A stretch of DNA of 42,690 bases from Clostridia bacterium. Lineage in GTDB: Bacteria; Bacillota_A; Clostridia; Christensenellales; Aristaeellaceae. Positions within the stretch are counted from its first letter, which is position 1. Each line of letters opens with the position of its first letter. This document shows, in pieces, positions 31,115-38,404 of the stretch. The position numbers were made by a program, and so were the translations under genes. A model generated the notes under the pieces. It had not been told where the DNA came from, did not search any database, and worked only from the letters and a program-made list of their open reading frames with translations. The DNA lies in contig JAFUDW010000181.1 of assembly GCA_017464225.1 (NCBI GenBank), positions 1 to 42,690 of the forward strand, given 5' to 3'.

Positions 31115-31150
31115 CTGGGCCGTTCTGAAGCATAAGGCGGCCCAGTTTTT
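31115..31150 (+). terminator. rho-independent terminator or attenuator
   Basis: CTGGGCCG (31115-31122) pairs with CGGCCCAG (31138-31145), followed by TTTTT. It lies between the ferritin-like gene and the 52-aa membrane protein; partial read-through is likely because no new promoter is evident. Confidence 0.75.
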
Positions 31151-31168
31151 CAGAAGGAGGAAAAAATC

Positions 31169-31327
31169 ATGTCAAGCGGAGCTATCGTAGGAATCATCAT
31201 TGCCGTTCTCGTGCTGTGCTGCTGCTTTACGCACCGTCGGGTCATTAAAGCGCTGATCAAGGGAACGCCCATGCCCAAGGCGCCCAAGTGGCACGTTTGG
31301 GTCAAGCCGGAAAACCGGCGGAAGTAA
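31169..31327 (+). CDS. 52-aa single-helix membrane protein
   Basis: A small ORF with a strong ribosome site (AGAAGGAGG). One hydrophobic segment at residues 5-20 (AIVGIIIAVLVLCCCF) with three adjacent Cys, then a basic cytoplasmic tail (THRRVIKALIKGTPMPKAPK) ending RRK. It ends one base before the regulator start, so it is part of the same transcript. The Cys cluster at the membrane face may bind metal or be acylated. I do not recognise a family. Confidence 0.7.
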   Translation: MSSGAIVGIIIAVLVLCCCFTHRRVIKALIKGTPMPKAPKWHVWVKPENRRK

Positions 31328-31328
31328 T

Positions 31329-31787
31329 ATGAGGACCGATGTCTTGAACGATCCCCTTTGCCTGGATGATCAGCTTTGTTTTCCGCTGTATGCCTGCGCG
31401 AAAGAGGTCATCAGACAGTATCGAAAGCCTTTGACGCCCCTGGGCCTGACCTATACCCAGTATATTGTGATGATGGTGCTCTGGGAGAGCGGCGGCATGA
31501 CCGAAGGGGAGCTGGGCAAGCGGGTGCATCTGGATTCCGGCACCCTGGCTCCGCTGCTCAAGCGCCTGGATAAACAGGGGCTGATCCGGCCGGAACGGCC
31601 GGATCACGATGAGCGCACGCTGCTGGTCTCTTTGACGGAGATGGGCGCGGCGCTGCGGGAGAAGGCGGAAACAATCCCCGGCGCCATGCGGGGCTGTATC
31701 CCGCTGCCGGAGGATGATCTGCTCGCGCTCCGCAGCCTGCTGAAGCGGGCGCTTGCCGGAATGAACAAACGGAAACAGGAGGAGTAA
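31329..31787 (+). CDS. ohrR: MarR-family regulator, OhrR type
   Basis: A 152-aa MarR protein with the OhrR signature: Cys17 in DDQLCFPLYACAKEV aligns with the peroxide-sensing Cys of OhrR, and PLGLTYTQYIVMMVLWE is strongly OhrR-like. The winged helix spans about 50-105 (ELGKRVHLDSGTLAPLLKRL, RTLLVSLTEMG). Extra Cys at 11 and 24 could form a mixed disulfide. OhrR represses organic-hydroperoxide resistance genes until oxidised; no ohr is in view, so the likely target is this operon. It starts 2 nt after the small membrane protein stop. Confidence 0.88.
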   Translation: MRTDVLNDPLCLDDQLCFPLYACAKEVIRQYRKPLTPLGLTYTQYIVMMVLWESGGMTEGELGKRVHLDSGTLAPLLKRLDKQGLIRPERPDHDERTLLVSLTEMGAALREKAETIPGAMRGCIPLPEDDLLALRSLLKRALAGMNKRKQEE

Positions 31788-31793
31788 ATCATC

Positions 31794-32153
31794 ATGAATT
31801 TCGCTTATGCCTCTAAAACGGGCCATGTGGAAAAGATCGTGAACAAGCTGGGATTGACCGATGCCGTCAGGATCGTGGACGGTACGGAGATGATCGAAGC
31901 GCCCTATGTGATTTTTACCTATACCACCGGTAAGGGCAAAACGCCCAAGCCCGTGGAAGCCTTCCTGGCCGCCAATCCGGGCGCAGTCGCCGTGGTTGGT
32001 AGCGGCAGCACCGCCAAAAGCCATATTGAAACCTTCAATTTTGCCGCTGAGAATATCAGCAAAGCATACAACGTGCCCATCATCGCCAAGGTGGACGGCG
32101 CCGGGACTGACGAGGATATGGCCCACATCAAAGAAGGGCTGGAAAAACTGTAA
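31794..32153 (+). CDS. NrdI-like flavodoxin
   Basis: A 119-aa protein with YASKTGHVEKIVNKLGL, FTYTTGKGKTPKPVEAFLAA and VVGSGSTAKSH, the pattern of NrdI, the flavodoxin that supplies superoxide to assemble the Mn-tyrosyl radical of class Ib ribonucleotide reductase. No nrdE or nrdF lies in the window, so here it may serve the rubredoxin/MBL protein instead. It follows ohrR by 6 nt. Confidence 0.82.
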   Translation: MNFAYASKTGHVEKIVNKLGLTDAVRIVDGTEMIEAPYVIFTYTTGKGKTPKPVEAFLAANPGAVAVVGSGSTAKSHIETFNFAAENISKAYNVPIIAKVDGAGTDEDMAHIKEGLEKL

Positions 32154-32188
32154 AAAGATTTGTATAATGAGTCCAGGAGGTGTTTGAT

Positions 32189-33130
32189 ATGGAAATCAAG
32201 GCAGTCAAATTCAGAAAAGATGGTTTCTATTCCCAGCCCTTTGTCTTCGGCGGCGAGGAAGGCATGGAAAAGTTTGATAAGAGCATCCGCTACCGGGGCA
32301 GCCTGCAGAACTATCTGATCGATACCGGGGATGAGGTGATCCTGGTGGATACCGGATTGCCCGCCGGAACGCCGGAGGAAGTGCCGGATGAGAACAGCAT
32401 CCTGTACACAGGCAAGGATATTTGCAGCTATATGGAAGCCTTCGCCGCCCTGGGGTACAAACCGGAGCAGGTGACTAAGATCCTGTTGACCCATAAGCAC
32501 AGTGACCATTCGGGCGAGCTCAAGTCTTTCCCCAACGCAAAAATCTATGTGAACGCCGATGAAATGAGCGCAGACGAGCTGCAGGGCATCCCAAACCTGG
32601 TGCCGGTGACCTTCACCGACGGCGCGTATTATAATTTCCCCGAAGCCCAGACCATTGCGGACGACATTCATTTCATCAAAGCCAAAGGCCATACCAACGG
32701 AAACAGCATCGTGATCGTGGAAAAGGACGGCCTGTTCTACATGATCCACGGCGATATCACCTATGTGGACGAAGCGCTGTATGAAAATAAGCTGTCCGTG
32801 GTTTTTGACGATCTGCCCGCCGCCCGGGAAACGCTCGATCGGGTGCGCGTCTTTGTTGCGGAGCATCCCACCGTTTATATGGGCACGCACACGCCCCAGG
32901 GCTATGAAAACCTGGAAGCCGATCGGGTGATGGATTTGAACAATCCCGTTCCCACCGTGCTGGCGGAGGTGGATTTTACCGAAAAGAAAGCAAGCGGTAA
33001 ATATGTTTGCTCCATCTGCGGTTATGTGTATGATCCCGACGAGCATGACGGCGTTGCTTTTGAGAGCCTGCCCGACGACTGGCGCTGCCCCCGCTGCAAG
33101 CAGCCCAAAAGCAAGTTCAACAAAGCGTAA
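32189..33130 (+). CDS. MBL-fold hydrolase fused to rubredoxin
   Basis: A 313-aa two-domain protein. Residues 1-260 are a metallo-beta-lactamase fold with [13 protein letters not shown] (HxHxDH), [10 protein letters not shown] and IHGDITYVD. The last 45 residues are rubredoxin: [17 protein letters not shown] and [11 protein letters not shown], with two CxxC pairs for one Fe. The MBL half resembles lactonase or glyoxalase-type enzymes rather than the diiron ROO domain, so the usual flavo-diiron role cannot be assumed. With NrdI-like flavodoxin and OhrR upstream, an oxidative-stress electron chain is likely. AGGAGG supports ATG 32189. Confidence 0.87.
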   Translation: MEIKAVKFRKDGFYSQPFVFGGEEGMEKFDKSIRYRGSLQNYLIDTGDEVILVDTGLPAGTPEEVPDENSILYTGKDICSYMEAFAALGYKPEQVTKILLTHKHSDHSGELKSFPNAKIYVNADEMSADELQGIPNLVPVTFTDGAYYNFPEAQTIADDIHFIKAKGHTNGNSIVIVEKDGLFYMIHGDITYVDEALYENKLSVVFDDLPAARETLDRVRVFVAEHPTVYMGTHTPQGYENLEADRVMDLNNPVPTVLAEVDFTEKKASGKYVCSICGYVYDPDEHDGVAFESLPDDWRCPRCKQPKSKFNKA

Positions 33131-33261
33131 GCACTGCGGTTTTCAATAGCTGAACGCCCGCGCCATGACGGCTGAAGCGGAAGCAAAGCCCTGAAATATT
33201 CAGGGGAATGATTAACGTTTGATACAGTATCCCGTATGCGTAAAGCTTATCGCGTATAGAC

Positions 33262-33308
33262 AACAGCCTCCGGCGATTCACAAGGAATTGCCGGAGGCTG
33301 TTTTATTT
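33262..33308 (+). terminator. rho-independent terminator of the ohrR-rubredoxin operon
   Basis: AACAGCCTCCGGC (33262-33274) pairs with GCCGGAGGCTGTT (33290-33302), then TTTTATTT. Only the plus-strand side has the T-run. A smaller CCCTGAA-ATA-TTCAGGG dyad lies upstream at 33189-33205. Confidence 0.85.
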
Positions 33309-33343
33309 CTGGCAGATGCGTCTGTGCATACATGTTTCTTGAA

Positions 33344-34132
33344 TTATTGCACCTGCACGGTCGCGATGTATTGAATCCCTTCCGGAACGGAAAGACCGGG
33401 ATCTTCAATGGATAACTGTATGTTTTCGCCCATGCCGAAAGCAAAATGATAAAGAGCGATGCCCATATCCACCTTCTGCAGATCCCAGCCGGAGGCGTCT
33501 ACATAGCCTTTGCTTTTCTTTTCGTAGAAATGCGCCAGCTTTCCATTGACGACCACTCGCCAGGGCTGCTTATTGACGGCGGAAGGCGCCCAGCGCACCA
33601 TTTCCAGCGCCTCCCCCCAGGGAGCGCTTGCGTCTAGCGGCTTTTCAAAGCTGCCGTCAAAGAACAATTCGGAAAAATGCAGGCGCGTATCCGCCTTGAC
33701 GCCCTTGCGCATCACGGTTTCCCGCAGGGACATTTTGTCGGCGGGATAGCCCAATGGGCTGACGCAGGGCATTGCCTCGTCGGCTTTCAGATCAATGGCT
33801 TTTTCAAAGGCGGGGCGATCCATGGTCCCCGCGATCCATGTGGTGCCCAGGCCCAGGGATTCTGCATACAGCACCAGCTTTTCAAAGGCATAGCCAAAGG
33901 CCTCCTCCGCGTGGGGGATGCGTTTGACTTTTCCGGCAATATAGGTGTCCGCGCCCACGATGACGGGGGAGGATACCCCATCCAGGCGGGCGCTGAGCAG
34001 TTTCCAGACGATCGGGATACCGTAGGGCGTTTCGATACCGTTGGCGTAAGCCAGTATTCTTTCCGCGTCCTCCGGCTGCAGGGCGCGTCCGTCAAAGGTG
34101 CGCACGCTGCGGCGATGACGGATCAATTCCAT
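33344..34132 (-). CDS. nitroreductase-family protein (TM1586-like)
   Basis: A 262-aa FMN oxidoreductase. ELIRHRRSVRTFDGR is the N-terminal nitroreductase motif; LGTTWIAGTMDRPAF and WAPSAVNKQPWRVVV follow in the order of the duplicated TM1586-type nitroreductases, where two half-domains form one monomer. It would reduce nitro, quinone or similar substrates with NAD(P)H or flavodoxin. ATG 34132 lies 5 nt after the flavodoxin stop. It belongs to the operon controlled by the second 88-bp repeat. Confidence 0.87.
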   Translation of the reverse strand: MELIRHRRSVRTFDGRALQPEDAERILAYANGIETPYGIPIVWKLLSARLDGVSSPVIVGADTYIAGKVKRIPHAEEAFGYAFEKLVLYAESLGLGTTWIAGTMDRPAFEKAIDLKADEAMPCVSPLGYPADKMSLRETVMRKGVKADTRLHFSELFFDGSFEKPLDASAPWGEALEMVRWAPSAVNKQPWRVVVNGKLAHFYEKKSKGYVDASGWDLQKVDMGIALYHFAFGMGENIQLSIEDPGLSVPEGIQYIATVQVQ

Positions 34133-34137
34133 GCCCT

Positions 34138-34620
34138 TCACAGCTGCAAGCCCTCCGTCCAGATTTTGAGGTCGTCTTCGGATATTTCTCCGCCCAGGCG
34201 CTTGCCGGCGTCCACACATGCGCCTTCGCCCACCAGGGACTGGATGCGCTCGGCGGTCTTGCCGATATCGCTGCCTCCGGAGGTGCAGAAGGGCACGATC
34301 CTTTTGCCGCTGAAATCATAGGCGGTCAGAAAGGTATCCACCACGCTGGGCTCCCGGCCCCACCAGATGGGAAAGCCCACGAAGATCACATCATAATCCG
34401 CCATTTTTTCCACGCATCCCGCGATAGCCGGGCGGCAGTTCAGATCCTTCATTTCCAAGGTACTGCGAGACGCAGGATTGCGCCAATCCAGATCCTCTGC
34501 GGTATAGGGCGCTGCGGGTTTGATTTCAAAGCAGTCGGCGTTCTCTACCGCTGCGATCTCTTTGGCGACCTTGGCGGTCACGCCGCTGACGGAAAAATAG
34601 GCGACCAGTTTTTTGCTCAT
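34138..34620 (-). CDS. flavodoxin-family protein
   Basis: A 160-aa flavodoxin of the Clostridial Flavodoxin_4 type: YFSVSGVTAKVAKEIA binds the FMN phosphate, VGFPIWWGREPSVVDTF and CTSGGSDIGKTAERI supply the flavin loops. Usually paired with oxidoreductases; here a nitroreductase follows 5 nt after its stop. Its promoter carries the GATGAATATTCATC dyad in the spacer, so expression should rise when HxlR is released from the DNA. Confidence 0.92.
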   Translation of the reverse strand: MSKKLVAYFSVSGVTAKVAKEIAAVENADCFEIKPAAPYTAEDLDWRNPASRSTLEMKDLNCRPAIAGCVEKMADYDVIFVGFPIWWGREPSVVDTFLTAYDFSGKRIVPFCTSGGSDIGKTAERIQSLVGEGACVDAGKRLGGEISEDDLKIWTEGLQL

Positions 34621-34653
34621 GATGATTCTCCCTTCATTAATCCGGAATCAGTC

Positions 34654-34682
34654 TTTACAACGGATTCCTTATCTATTATGAT
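34654..34682 (+). promoter_or_regulatory. plus-strand promoter of copy 2
   Basis: TTTACA (34654-34659), 17-nt spacer, TATGAT (34677-34682). Equivalent to the hxlR promoter in copy 1; here it reads towards thpR. Confidence 0.65.
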
Positions 34683-34709
34683 TGTACTGGATGAATATTC
34701 ATCTGTCAA
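34681..34709 (-). promoter_or_regulatory. flavodoxin-nitroreductase operon promoter
   Basis: On the minus strand TTGACA (34704-34709), 17-nt spacer holding the palindrome, TACAAT (34681-34686). Confidence 0.8.
34690..34703. promoter_or_regulatory. palindromic operator GATGAATATTCATC, copy 2
   Basis: 14-bp perfect dyad identical to 2611-2624, filling the spacer of the flavodoxin promoter and lying just after the -10 of the opposing promoter. Confidence 0.75.
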
Positions 34710-34789
34710 TGAGTAAAAAAATACAGAGCAAGGAAGGAAAAGCGAAGCGGAGAAGAAGTCATTCTGGCCGGCTTTTCCTTTGCAAGGAA

Positions 34790-34818
34790 TATACAAACCC
34801 GAAGAAAAATGGTATAAT
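34790..34818 (+). promoter_or_regulatory. proximal promoter of thpR
   Basis: TATACA (34790-34795), 17-nt spacer, perfect TATAAT (34813-34818). Leader of about 42 nt. Confidence 0.55.
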
Positions 34819-34866
34819 AAAGAGGAATATCCGGTCAAAAAAACGAACGGAGGAGCGTGAACAGCA

Positions 34867-35364
34867 ATGCGCCTTTTCGTTGCCCTGCAGCCTTCTCCGG
34901 CGTTTATCAAGGCGCTGGCGAAGCTGCAGGAGAGGCTGCGCGCGGCGGGCGTTGACGGAAGGTATCTTGATCCAGCCAACCTGCATTTGACCCTCGCGTT
35001 CATCGGGGATTGGCCCAGCGATGTGACGGCGGTCCTGCCGTCCGTTGAGGAGCCGTTTTCCATCGCTCTGACCCATATTGGCATATTTCAGCGGGCGAAA
35101 GTGCTGTGGGCAGGCACAGCGCCCTCTGAAACGCTGAACGCGCTTGCCGCGCGCGTCCGTCAGAGCTTGAGGGACGCGGGGATCCCCTGCGACCCGCAGG
35201 ATTTTTGCCCGCATATCACCTTGATCAGAAAGCCGGCATTGCCCTGCGGCGGACTGCCGGAGATTATAATACCGCCCGCCGAAATGCGAGTGGAGCGGGT
35301 CTGCCTGTATCGGTCGGAGCACGGGGAAAACGGCATGGAATACACCGTGATCGGAAGAAAGTAG
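34867..35364 (+). CDS. thpR: RNA 2',3'-cyclic phosphodiesterase (2'-5' RNA ligase family)
   Basis: A 165-aa 2H phosphoesterase: the paired HxTx motifs are HLTLAFIG (His40) and HITLIRK (His116), framing the active site that opens 2',3'-cyclic phosphates on RNA. N-terminal RLFVALQPS and VERVCLYRSEH are also typical. Full length. GGAGGAG lies about 11 nt before ATG 34867. It heads a plus-strand run with a nitroreductase 16 nt downstream. Confidence 0.92.
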   Translation: MRLFVALQPSPAFIKALAKLQERLRAAGVDGRYLDPANLHLTLAFIGDWPSDVTAVLPSVEEPFSIALTHIGIFQRAKVLWAGTAPSETLNALAARVRQSLRDAGIPCDPQDFCPHITLIRKPALPCGGLPEIIIPPAEMRVERVCLYRSEHGENGMEYTVIGRK

Positions 35365-35380
35365 AGGGGAGCAAAACGAA

Positions 35381-35878
35381 ATGAACGAGATTTTTCATCG
35401 GGTGAGCGTCCGGAAGTTTGAACAAAAACCGGTTGAAAGGGAAAAGCTGCTGCAGATCCTCCGGGCGGGCATGCAGGCGCCCTCTACCGGCGATCAGCGC
35501 CCCTGGGAATTTTATGTGGTGACCGATCGGGAGAAGATCCTGGCGCTGTCCAAATGCCAAAAGTACGCGGGCTGCGCCGCCAACGCGCCGGCAGTTATCG
35601 TTCCGGTTTACCGCAAGGAGGGCGTATGGCTGCCGGAATATGAGCAGATCGATATGGCCATCGCCCAGGAGAATATCTGGCTGGAGACCGATTCGCTGGG
35701 CCTGGGCGGCGTGTGGCTGGGCATCGCGCCGCAGAAGGAACGGATGGATAAAGTGGCGGAGATATTGAACCTGCCCGATAACGTTACCGCGTTTTCGCTT
35801 TTCGCGCTGGGATATCCGGCAGAGCGTCACGCCCAGGAAGACCGGTTTGACGCATCCAGGATCCATTTTGTGGAGTAA
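35381..35878 (+). CDS. nitroreductase-family FMN oxidoreductase
   Basis: A 165-aa single-domain nitroreductase: RVSVRKFEQKPVEREKLLQI, then GMQAPSTGDQRPWEFYVV for FMN binding, and LGLGGVWLGIAPQ with LFALGYPAE at the C-terminus. Works as a homodimer with NAD(P)H; substrate unknown. Short relative to 180-220-aa members but with all motifs. Confidence 0.9.
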   Translation: MNEIFHRVSVRKFEQKPVEREKLLQILRAGMQAPSTGDQRPWEFYVVTDREKILALSKCQKYAGCAANAPAVIVPVYRKEGVWLPEYEQIDMAIAQENIWLETDSLGLGGVWLGIAPQKERMDKVAEILNLPDNVTAFSLFALGYPAERHAQEDRFDASRIHFVE

Positions 35879-35918
35879 TAGGCGTTGCGCACATCATAAT
35901 GAAATGGGAGCGAGTCAT

Positions 35919-36725
35919 ATGATCGAGGCGGTCAACCGGCTTGGCCGATTTTGCGGCAAAAGGGATGTGGACGCGCTTGACCGCGCTGCCCTGAACGAAA
36001 AGTATGGGATCGATCAGGCCGATGTAATGGTGCTGTTTGGCGGAAGCGTGCTGGCTGGCGGCGATTTGCTTGCGAAAGCGATCAAGGATGGGATCGCCTC
36101 CACGTATGTGATCGTGGGAGGCGCGGGGCATACCACCGAAACGCTGCGAAGCAAGGCGCGCTACGCGTGCCCCGCGCTTATGACCGACGGCCTGCCCGAA
36201 GCCGTTGTTTTTCAAAAATATCTCCAGGCCGTTCACGGCTGTCAGGCGGATTATTTGGAAACTGAGTCCACAAACTGCGGCAACAATATCACCCATCTGC
36301 TCGCGCTGATCCGGGAAAAGCATATCCGTCACAGGAGCGTCATCCTCTGCCAGGACGCGACGATGCAGGCCAGAATGGACGCCGGGATGCGAAAATACGC
36401 GCCCGAACCCATACAGATCATTAATTACGCCTCCTATCGCGTGACCGTTCGCCGGGGCGAATCGGGATTGACGTATGCGGAGACTGTCAACGGCATGTGG
36501 GATATCGACCGATATATCAATCTGCTGATGGGGGAGATCCCAAGGCTGACGGACGATGAAAACGGTTACGGCCCCAATGGCAAGCGGTTTATCGCGCATG
36601 TGGACGTGCCGGAGGATGTGAAGGCAGCCTTTGCCAGGTTAAAGACGATTTACGGCATGCAAGCCCGGGAGGCCGATCCCGCGTACGCTTCAAACCGCGG
36701 GAAAGCGGAAGCGCCGGAAAACTAA
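35919..36725 (+). CDS. YdcF-family (DUF218) protein
   Basis: A 268-aa soluble protein of the ElyC/SanA/YdcF group. VMVLFGGSVLAGGDLLAKAI is the first Rossmann-like strand and loop, TYVIVGGAGHTTE the second, ETESTNCGNNITHLLALIRE the conserved TxxN region and VILCQDATMQARMDAGM follows. E. coli YdcF binds SAM; whether this one does is unknown. I choose ATG 35919 (ribosome site GGGAG) over the frame start at 35847. Confidence 0.83.
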   Translation: MIEAVNRLGRFCGKRDVDALDRAALNEKYGIDQADVMVLFGGSVLAGGDLLAKAIKDGIASTYVIVGGAGHTTETLRSKARYACPALMTDGLPEAVVFQKYLQAVHGCQADYLETESTNCGNNITHLLALIREKHIRHRSVILCQDATMQARMDAGMRKYAPEPIQIINYASYRVTVRRGESGLTYAETVNGMWDIDRYINLLMGEIPRLTDDENGYGPNGKRFIAHVDVPEDVKAAFARLKTIYGMQAREADPAYASNRGKAEAPEN

Positions 36726-36786
36726 TAAATCCTCGATGGTTGAAATGGAATGCAGCAGCGAAGAACAAAAAACGGAGGATAAGCGG

Positions 36787-37356
36787 ATGGATCCGATTGA
36801 AGAATATATTCAGCGGCAGGATGAGGCTGTCCGGCCTCGCCTAAATGCCGTTCGGGATGCGATCCGCGGCGCGATCCCGGAAGCTGAGGAGCGCATTTCC
36901 TGGTCGATGCCCACCTACTGGAAAGGCAGAAACATCATCCATTTTGCCGCCGGAAAATTCCATATTGGCATATATCCCGGTCCCGACGCCATGGAAGCCT
37001 TCCGGGATCGGCTGACGGAGTATAAAACCTCCAAAGGCGCTGTACAGCTGCCGAACGGCAAAGCGCTGCCGCTGCCGCTCATTGCGGAGATGGCCCGCTG
37101 GAGCTATGCATGGAACGCGGAAGGCGGCCAATTGGACAGGATCAGGCGCGTGGAAAAGTATGAACGCCTGTTTGACGAGGTTCGATCGCAGCCGGACAAA
37201 AGAAAGATCAGGCTGCTGGAGGCTTACTATACCTCCGGCGAATGGCGGCAGGACTATGAAGCCGATGAAAGAGGCGAGCTTCCGCCCGATCTGAAGCGCG
37301 GCGTGCTGTCGCAGGACGCGCTCTATGATTATTTGGACAGCCTAAAGGAGGATTGA
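36787..37356 (+). CDS. DUF1801-DUF4298 fusion protein
   Basis: A 189-aa protein. Residues 1-115 match the DUF1801 (YdhG-like) fold: IEEYIQRQDEAVRPRLNAVR, EERISWSMPTYWKGRNIIHF, and HIGIYPGPDAMEAF. The rest matches DUF4298: VEKYERLFDEVRSQPDK, LEAYYTSGEWRQDYEADE, and RGVLSQDALYDYLDSL. Both domains normally stand alone. YdhG relatives have been linked to iron delivery, but the function here is unknown. ACGGAGGAT supports ATG 36787. Convergent with lacI. Confidence 0.82.
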   Translation: MDPIEEYIQRQDEAVRPRLNAVRDAIRGAIPEAEERISWSMPTYWKGRNIIHFAAGKFHIGIYPGPDAMEAFRDRLTEYKTSKGAVQLPNGKALPLPLIAEMARWSYAWNAEGGQLDRIRRVEKYERLFDEVRSQPDKRKIRLLEAYYTSGEWRQDYEADERGELPPDLKRGVLSQDALYDYLDSLKED

Positions 37357-37405
37357 ATGCCGCTTCATGCGGCGGTCGACAGGTATTGCCGATTCCCTTT
37401 GCTGT

Positions 37406-38404
37406 TTATGTGGACTGCCGCTCGATGATCTTGGGTACGGTGCAAAAGCTCTGGGTCTGCAATTCCGGCATGCGGATCTTGCGAAGGATGAAACGGGCCG
37501 CCTCCTGCCCCATATCGAACATATCGGCCTCCAAAGCCGTCAGCTGCGGCTGCGCCAGCATGGAAAAGGGATAATTGTCAAAGGTCATCACGGCAATATC
37601 CCTGGGAACGGAAAGGCTCTTTTGCTGCGCGGCCTGCAGGCAGCCCATGGCCAGATAATTGTTGGTGCACAGCAGGATCTCGGGCCGCGGCCGCATAGCC
37701 AGGGCTTCCTCAGCCAGCCGCAGCCCCGATTCAAAGGTGCTGTCGCCGTACAGGGTGATAAAGGAAAGCTCTTCCTCCGCAAACATCCGCAGCATACCGT
37801 CCCGGCGAGCGGCGGAGATCTTATCGGTCTCCCGGTCGCCCATGATAAAGGCCATCCGGCGATATCCCTTGTCCAGCAGGTAATTGGCGGCGGTTTGGCC
37901 GGCCTGCTCGTGGTTTACGTCCATCCAGCAAATGGAGGTGGCAAAGTCCGGCTTACCGATGATCAGATGCGGCAGCGAAAGGTGGCTCAGCATGCCGGCC
38001 AGCGCTTTGCTTAATATGGCCGCGTGGATGATCACCCCGTCCGCCTGTTCCCGGATCATCATCTCCCGGATGGCCTGGGGAGCCTCCTTCGCGGCGCTGT
38101 GCTTCAGCAGCAGGGCGTAGCCCTTTTCATCCAGATATTGAGAAATCCCCGTCATGATTTCAAACATGTGGGGATTTTCAAATGCGATATTTCGGTGCAG
38201 ATCGGTGACAAACAGCACAATGCCGCTGCGCTGCCTGGCAAAGCTGCGGGCGCGGGCGTTGGGCCGGTAATCCATCTGCTCAGCCAACGCCTGGATGCGT
38301 TTTTTGGTTTCCTCCGATACCGCGTAATGATCGTTCAGGGCGCGGGATACCGTAGCGATGGATACGCCCGCCGCTTTTGCCAGATCATAGATGGTGTTCG
38401 CCAT
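37406..38404 (-). CDS. LacI-family transcriptional regulator
   Basis: A 332-aa LacI/GalR repressor: helix-turn-helix TIYDLAKAAGVSIATVSRAL and hinge YRPNARARSFARQRSG, then a periplasmic-binding-protein-like core (GIVLFVTDLHRN, VIIHAAILSKAL, DMGQEAARFIL). As the last gene of the maltodextrin operon it is probably its sugar-responsive regulator. ATG 38404 (AAGGAGCG upstream) lies 20 nt inside the end of the GH13 gene, so the two are coupled. Confidence 0.92.
   Translation of the reverse strand: MANTIYDLAKAAGVSIATVSRALNDHYAVSEETKKRIQALAEQMDYRPNARARSFARQRSGIVLFVTDLHRNIAFENPHMFEIMTGISQYLDEKGYALLLKHSAAKEAPQAIREMMIREQADGVIIHAAILSKALAGMLSHLSLPHLIIGKPDFATSICWMDVNHEQAGQTAANYLLDKGYRRMAFIMGDRETDKISAARRDGMLRMFAEEELSFITLYGDSTFESGLRLAEEALAMRPRPEILLCTNNYLAMGCLQAAQQKSLSVPRDIAVMTFDNYPFSMLAQPQLTALEADMFDMGQEAARFILRKIRMPELQTQSFCTVPKIIERQST

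Larger units (their letters stand above)
34646..34733. repeat. 88-bp operator/promoter repeat, copy 2 (inverted)
   Basis: Reverse-complement match to 2581-2668 with three substitutions by my count. On the flavodoxin side the match ends at 34646, and on the ThpR side at 34733; weaker resemblance to the pre-hxlR sequence continues for about 20 nt, suggesting that an hxlR 5-prime region once lay here. Confidence 0.95.
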
